Shown piece by piece: positions 60,865-64,000 of a stretch of DNA of 64,000 nucleotides. The notes under the pieces were generated by a model that did not search any database, had not been told where the DNA came from, and was given only the letters and a program-made list of their open reading frames with translations. The position numbers and the translations under genes are program-made. The stretch spans positions 2,170,001 to 2,234,000 of the forward strand of contig NC_035796.1 of assembly GCF_001653235.2 (NCBI RefSeq), given 5' to 3'. The stretch is from Pochonia chlamydosporia 170 (lineage: Eukaryota; Ascomycota; Sordariomycetes; Hypocreales; Clavicipitaceae). The first letter of the stretch is position 1, and each line of letters begins with the position of its first letter.

Positions 60865-62124
60865 TTTTTGGGCGTTGGAATGAACTGGTAGAATTTTCTA
60901 ATTCAGGATCTGGTACTCAACCGTCAGCGACCACCTTATTGTGGGCAAGTGAGTCGGAATCTCAAAATTCAAAATTTGTGAAGCTGTGGTGCGACGACCA
61001 TCTGGGCAGACAGCATCGTGGCGACCCGGTGTATTCTTCCACCAAGCAGCTAAACGGCTAGCTCAACGGCGTGCAAAGATTGAGTTGGATAAGACATACC
61101 GTTTGAAAGGTAATATTGGGTGCAATTGGCGAAAGCACGTCAATTGATGGTCGATATATCGATATGTAAAATGCAACTCGAAGGTGGTGAGGACGAAAAT
61201 GGGAAAAGTTTTTGGCGTTAACGGTGGTTTAGCGGGGCTCGGTTTTTTACCGTGCCAGACAACAGAGCAAACGGATTGACCAAGTTTCGTCCAAGATTCT
61301 CTGGGGCGGCTGCTGACTGGACTGGGCTGGACTGGGCTGACGGGGAACTGGAGTCAAGAGGTCGAGTGACAGAGAGAACAGCGTGGAGACACGAACTCCG
61401 AGTGGCTAGAACAAGTCGCCGCAAGCCAAGCTGGTTGATGATTGAGTGGCGTTTGGTGCTAAAGCGGGGCGAGACTGCGGTTTTGGTTTTGGTGATCGGC
61501 TTGTCCACCTAAGTGTTAGAAGATGAAGAGACTTCAGGGAGATCACGCGACGCACAAGGTGATTGTCGTAGTCATGGGGAATTATCGAGGCGGATGGTGT
61601 TGGATGAAGAAGAGTTCCGTCACATGCGTGGTCGAGATTTCTCCTGATAAATTACCCCAGATTGGAAATCGTGGTGCTGGCCGCCAACTGGCAACAGCTG
61701 CTGGCATCTTTAGGGCAGCTGTCAAACAGCAGACATGTAGCAGGGTCCTTGCCACAATTGTCATTGTCCCCACTTATCTAGTGCTGGCTGGGAAAAGATA
61801 CTCGCCAGCCCAATGCACTACACACCACAATCAACGCGACTGAGTTTGGCACCGCCGACAACTTATGAACGTTGGCTTCTTCTCTCCGGTTGTCTTGCTG
61901 TTTCAAATTATCCGGATGAATTCACTAAATATCTCAAGCGAGTTTTGGAGTTTTGTTTTAACGCCCTCTAATAAAAACGGCAAAGCTGGCATTGCGCGTC
62001 ACGTGCTCTGGTGACTGAGTGGTGGCGTTGTCAAACTTCTGACGCGTTCTGAAGCGTGTTTCCTTTCATCGGATCTGGTGACAACTTTTGCTCCGCGAAG
62101 TAGAAATGCCGACATATATTCTCT
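60865..62124. other. Divergent intergenic region, 1.26 kb
   Basis: Promoters of the CNBP and Sae2 genes. Frames at 61218-61512 on both strands and 61523-61843 plus have no domain. Confidence 0.45.
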
Positions 62125-64000
62125 ATGGCGACCGCTTGGTTTGACAAAGGTCGCCCAGCGCTCTTCGCGGCTTTATCAAACGTGTGCGAACAAATTGGAC
62201 AGGATCTGTTGGCAGGTATAGCTCCAGGACCCTGTTCCTGCCCCTTGAGCTGGCTACAGACTAATCGCAAGCAGAGATACAGAATCACAATTCGGCAGAC
62301 GGCCAGACCGCAAGTAGCGGAGAAATTCAAGATGGATCTACCGAAAAACCTGGCTTCGTTATCAAGTTAGAAGCCGAAAATGCTGAGCTGCGACGACAGC
62401 TTGCTATTATCCGGTTTTCAAACCGCGCATCGCATGCAACGAGTCCTTCCGCTTCAAAATCGGACAGCCACGTTGAGCCAACATCACCTCGCCTTGCCCT
62501 CAATGGATCAGTCAGCCATATCGCAGCGCCTCCGAAGCCTGCAGGCATAAATCGTACATGCCAAGGGGATTGCGCCAAGGTCTTAAGGAGATATCATGCT
62601 CTGTCTGCTAATTTCAAAACGGCCAAAGATGCTTTGCACCGCAGAAAGGAGGAACGGAACAAATGGATTCGGCATGCGGAGTATCTGAGACGGAAGATCC
62701 ACGCCGCCGAGGATCAGTATAATATACATATTCTCGATCATAAAGCTCAGCACATGGAACCGCCCACCGCAACGGCAATGGAGGCTGATGAAATACTTCT
62801 CAACCCTTCTCTCAGTTTCATGTCCGACGAAGGGCCTGCGGAGACGGAACCTCAGCTTCCAGAATTGGCGGTAGAAGGCAACCAAACGAGCGCACACATG
62901 GCGGAACCACACGCAAATTCCGAGACGACCCAGGGAGAGGCATCAGACGATGTCTCACTGCCACCTCCAGAACTCCCAACGTATCCAGGTGGCGAGGTGG
63001 CTGTGATTAAGCAAGAGCCATCCTCTGATGTCCCGGAAATTATTTCCGAGCGGGAGGTTCGGAAGCGCAAACGTACTCACGAAGAGTCTGCAGTAGTGAC
63101 GAAGCCTAAGATCAAAGCCGAACTGGTCGGCAGTTCTAGCCCCATAATGTCCATCCCGTCAATGCAGCCTACAAAATTCCACACACAAGAAAGTATCGAC
63201 TTGGGAGATATTGTTCAGAAAATCCAAACACCCAGAAAGCGGCAGCTCCTAGAGCAAGACGCGCCACAGTCAGAGGTGATTCAGAGGTCCAAATTTACCA
63301 GTCTTACACCAATACATGTCACAGCACAAGCGATGCCGCAGTCTGCGATTATTCCTCGTCAGTCTTCTGCTCTGATGCCTTTGAGCGTGAACGTCAGAAC
63401 TACTCGACCGAAATCACTTAAAACGCAGCAAAAAAGCCGTTGGCACCAGCTGAATGAGAGCATAGGAAGCCTAGCTGAAGATGGCACTGCTTATATGACT
63501 GGTGTGCCCCCGGGGGCAGTTACGACCCCACGCGTCGATTCTTCTAAGAGTAGATTAGACGCTCTGCTCAACGAACCGGTTGCTGCAATGGAGGACGAGG
63601 ACATCCTATCTAAGCTACCGAAACGGTCCGATCCGAGGACGCCTTCGTACCAGACCGACCTTGGCATTCCAGGGCGACGGCAGCTTCCGTTTGACAAAGA
63701 CGGACGTCGATCTAACAAATCGACGCCGGTACAGCCTTTGGCCACAAAACCCGTCCTGGAGCCAAAGTCGCGAATGGGCAATGTGACTTCGCCACGCCGC
63801 ATCACCACACGGTCAGAATTAGGACCCCTGCGACTTAGGCCACTCTCGGAGCTTCGCTTGGAGGACTTCAAGGTCAACCCCCAGGCCAACGAAGGCCACG
63901 ATTTTGCTTTCTCCGAGGTAGTGAGGGACAAAGGAGACAGGGCATGTTTGCCGGGCTGTGTGGACATGCACTGCTGTGGCAAAGAGTTTCGGGCACTAGC
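62125..64000 (+). CDS. SAE2: DNA end-resection factor Sae2/CtIP/Ctp1, truncated at the window edge
   Basis: Exon 1 is 62125-62215 and exon 2 runs from 62275 past the right edge, with about 605 residues visible. The protein cooperates with the Mre11 complex to start resection at DNA double-strand breaks. The N-terminus (MATAWFDKGRPALFAALSN...) leads to a coiled coil (FVIKLEAENAELRRQL) that serves tetramerisation in this family. A long disordered, Ser/Thr/Pro-rich middle with several SP/TP sites (SPTSPR-like, TPRKR, TSPRR) is suited to CDK regulation. The conserved C-terminal domain starts RLRPLSELRLEDFKVNP and continues NEGHDFAFSEVVRDKGDR, then CLPGC and CCG before FRAL. The intron acceptor was chosen as GCAAGCAG because nearer AGs lead to a stop in frame. 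The last residues of the domain are outside the window. Confidence 0.9.

Overview
This is a 64 kb piece of a nuclear genome from a filamentous ascomycete. Most genes carry one to seven short introns (about 50-110 nt) with GTRNGT-type donors, CTAAC-like branch sites and YAG acceptors. Gene content (Zn2Cys6 regulator, Dal5-type transporter, fungal phospholipase B, Sae2/CtIP, fungal-only membrane families) fits Pezizomycotina, most likely Sordariomycetes/Hypocreales; genus is not assigned. I rebuilt each model by hand and checked that the exon phases add up to an open frame. No rRNA, tRNA, CRISPR array, transposon or plasmid feature was found.

Layout. 0-8 kb is mostly housekeeping: an uncharacterised protein, a PRXL2-type thioredoxin-fold protein, a P-loop kinase, methionine aminopeptidase 2 and a Ups2/PRELI mitochondrial lipid-transfer protein. 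8.7-10.5 kb is an amino acid permease, followed by about 4 kb without a convincing gene. 14.5-18 kb holds an acetyltransferase converging on a multi-pass membrane protein. 20.8-23.6 kb holds a small aegerolysin/ET79-like protein followed on the same strand by a GPI-anchored phospholipase B. 24.2-35.8 kb contains four single-pass surface proteins (cysteine-rich, two Ser/Thr-stalked, one kelch propeller), interrupted by a cysteine-synthase-like enzyme and a Dal5-family transporter. 38.0-39.5 kb is an unrecognised helical 403-residue protein.

40-55.8 kb is the most coherent region. FAD glycerol-3-phosphate dehydrogenase (GUT2), an aquaglyceroporin, glycerol kinase (GUT1) and a Zn2Cys6 transcription factor sit next to each other, with the channel and kinase diverging from a 4.1 kb intergenic region. 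Together the first three take glycerol from uptake, through phosphorylation, to oxidation at the mitochondrial inner membrane; the regulator is a candidate local controller, which is inference.

56.7-64 kb holds an acyl-CoA dehydrogenase fused to cytochrome b5, a seven-knuckle CNBP/Gis2 protein split by microexons, and the Sae2/CtIP/Ctp1 DNA-end resection factor, which runs off the right edge.

Coordinates give the coding span from start to stop; exon limits are in the evidence. Splice sites were chosen by consensus and phase, without transcript data.
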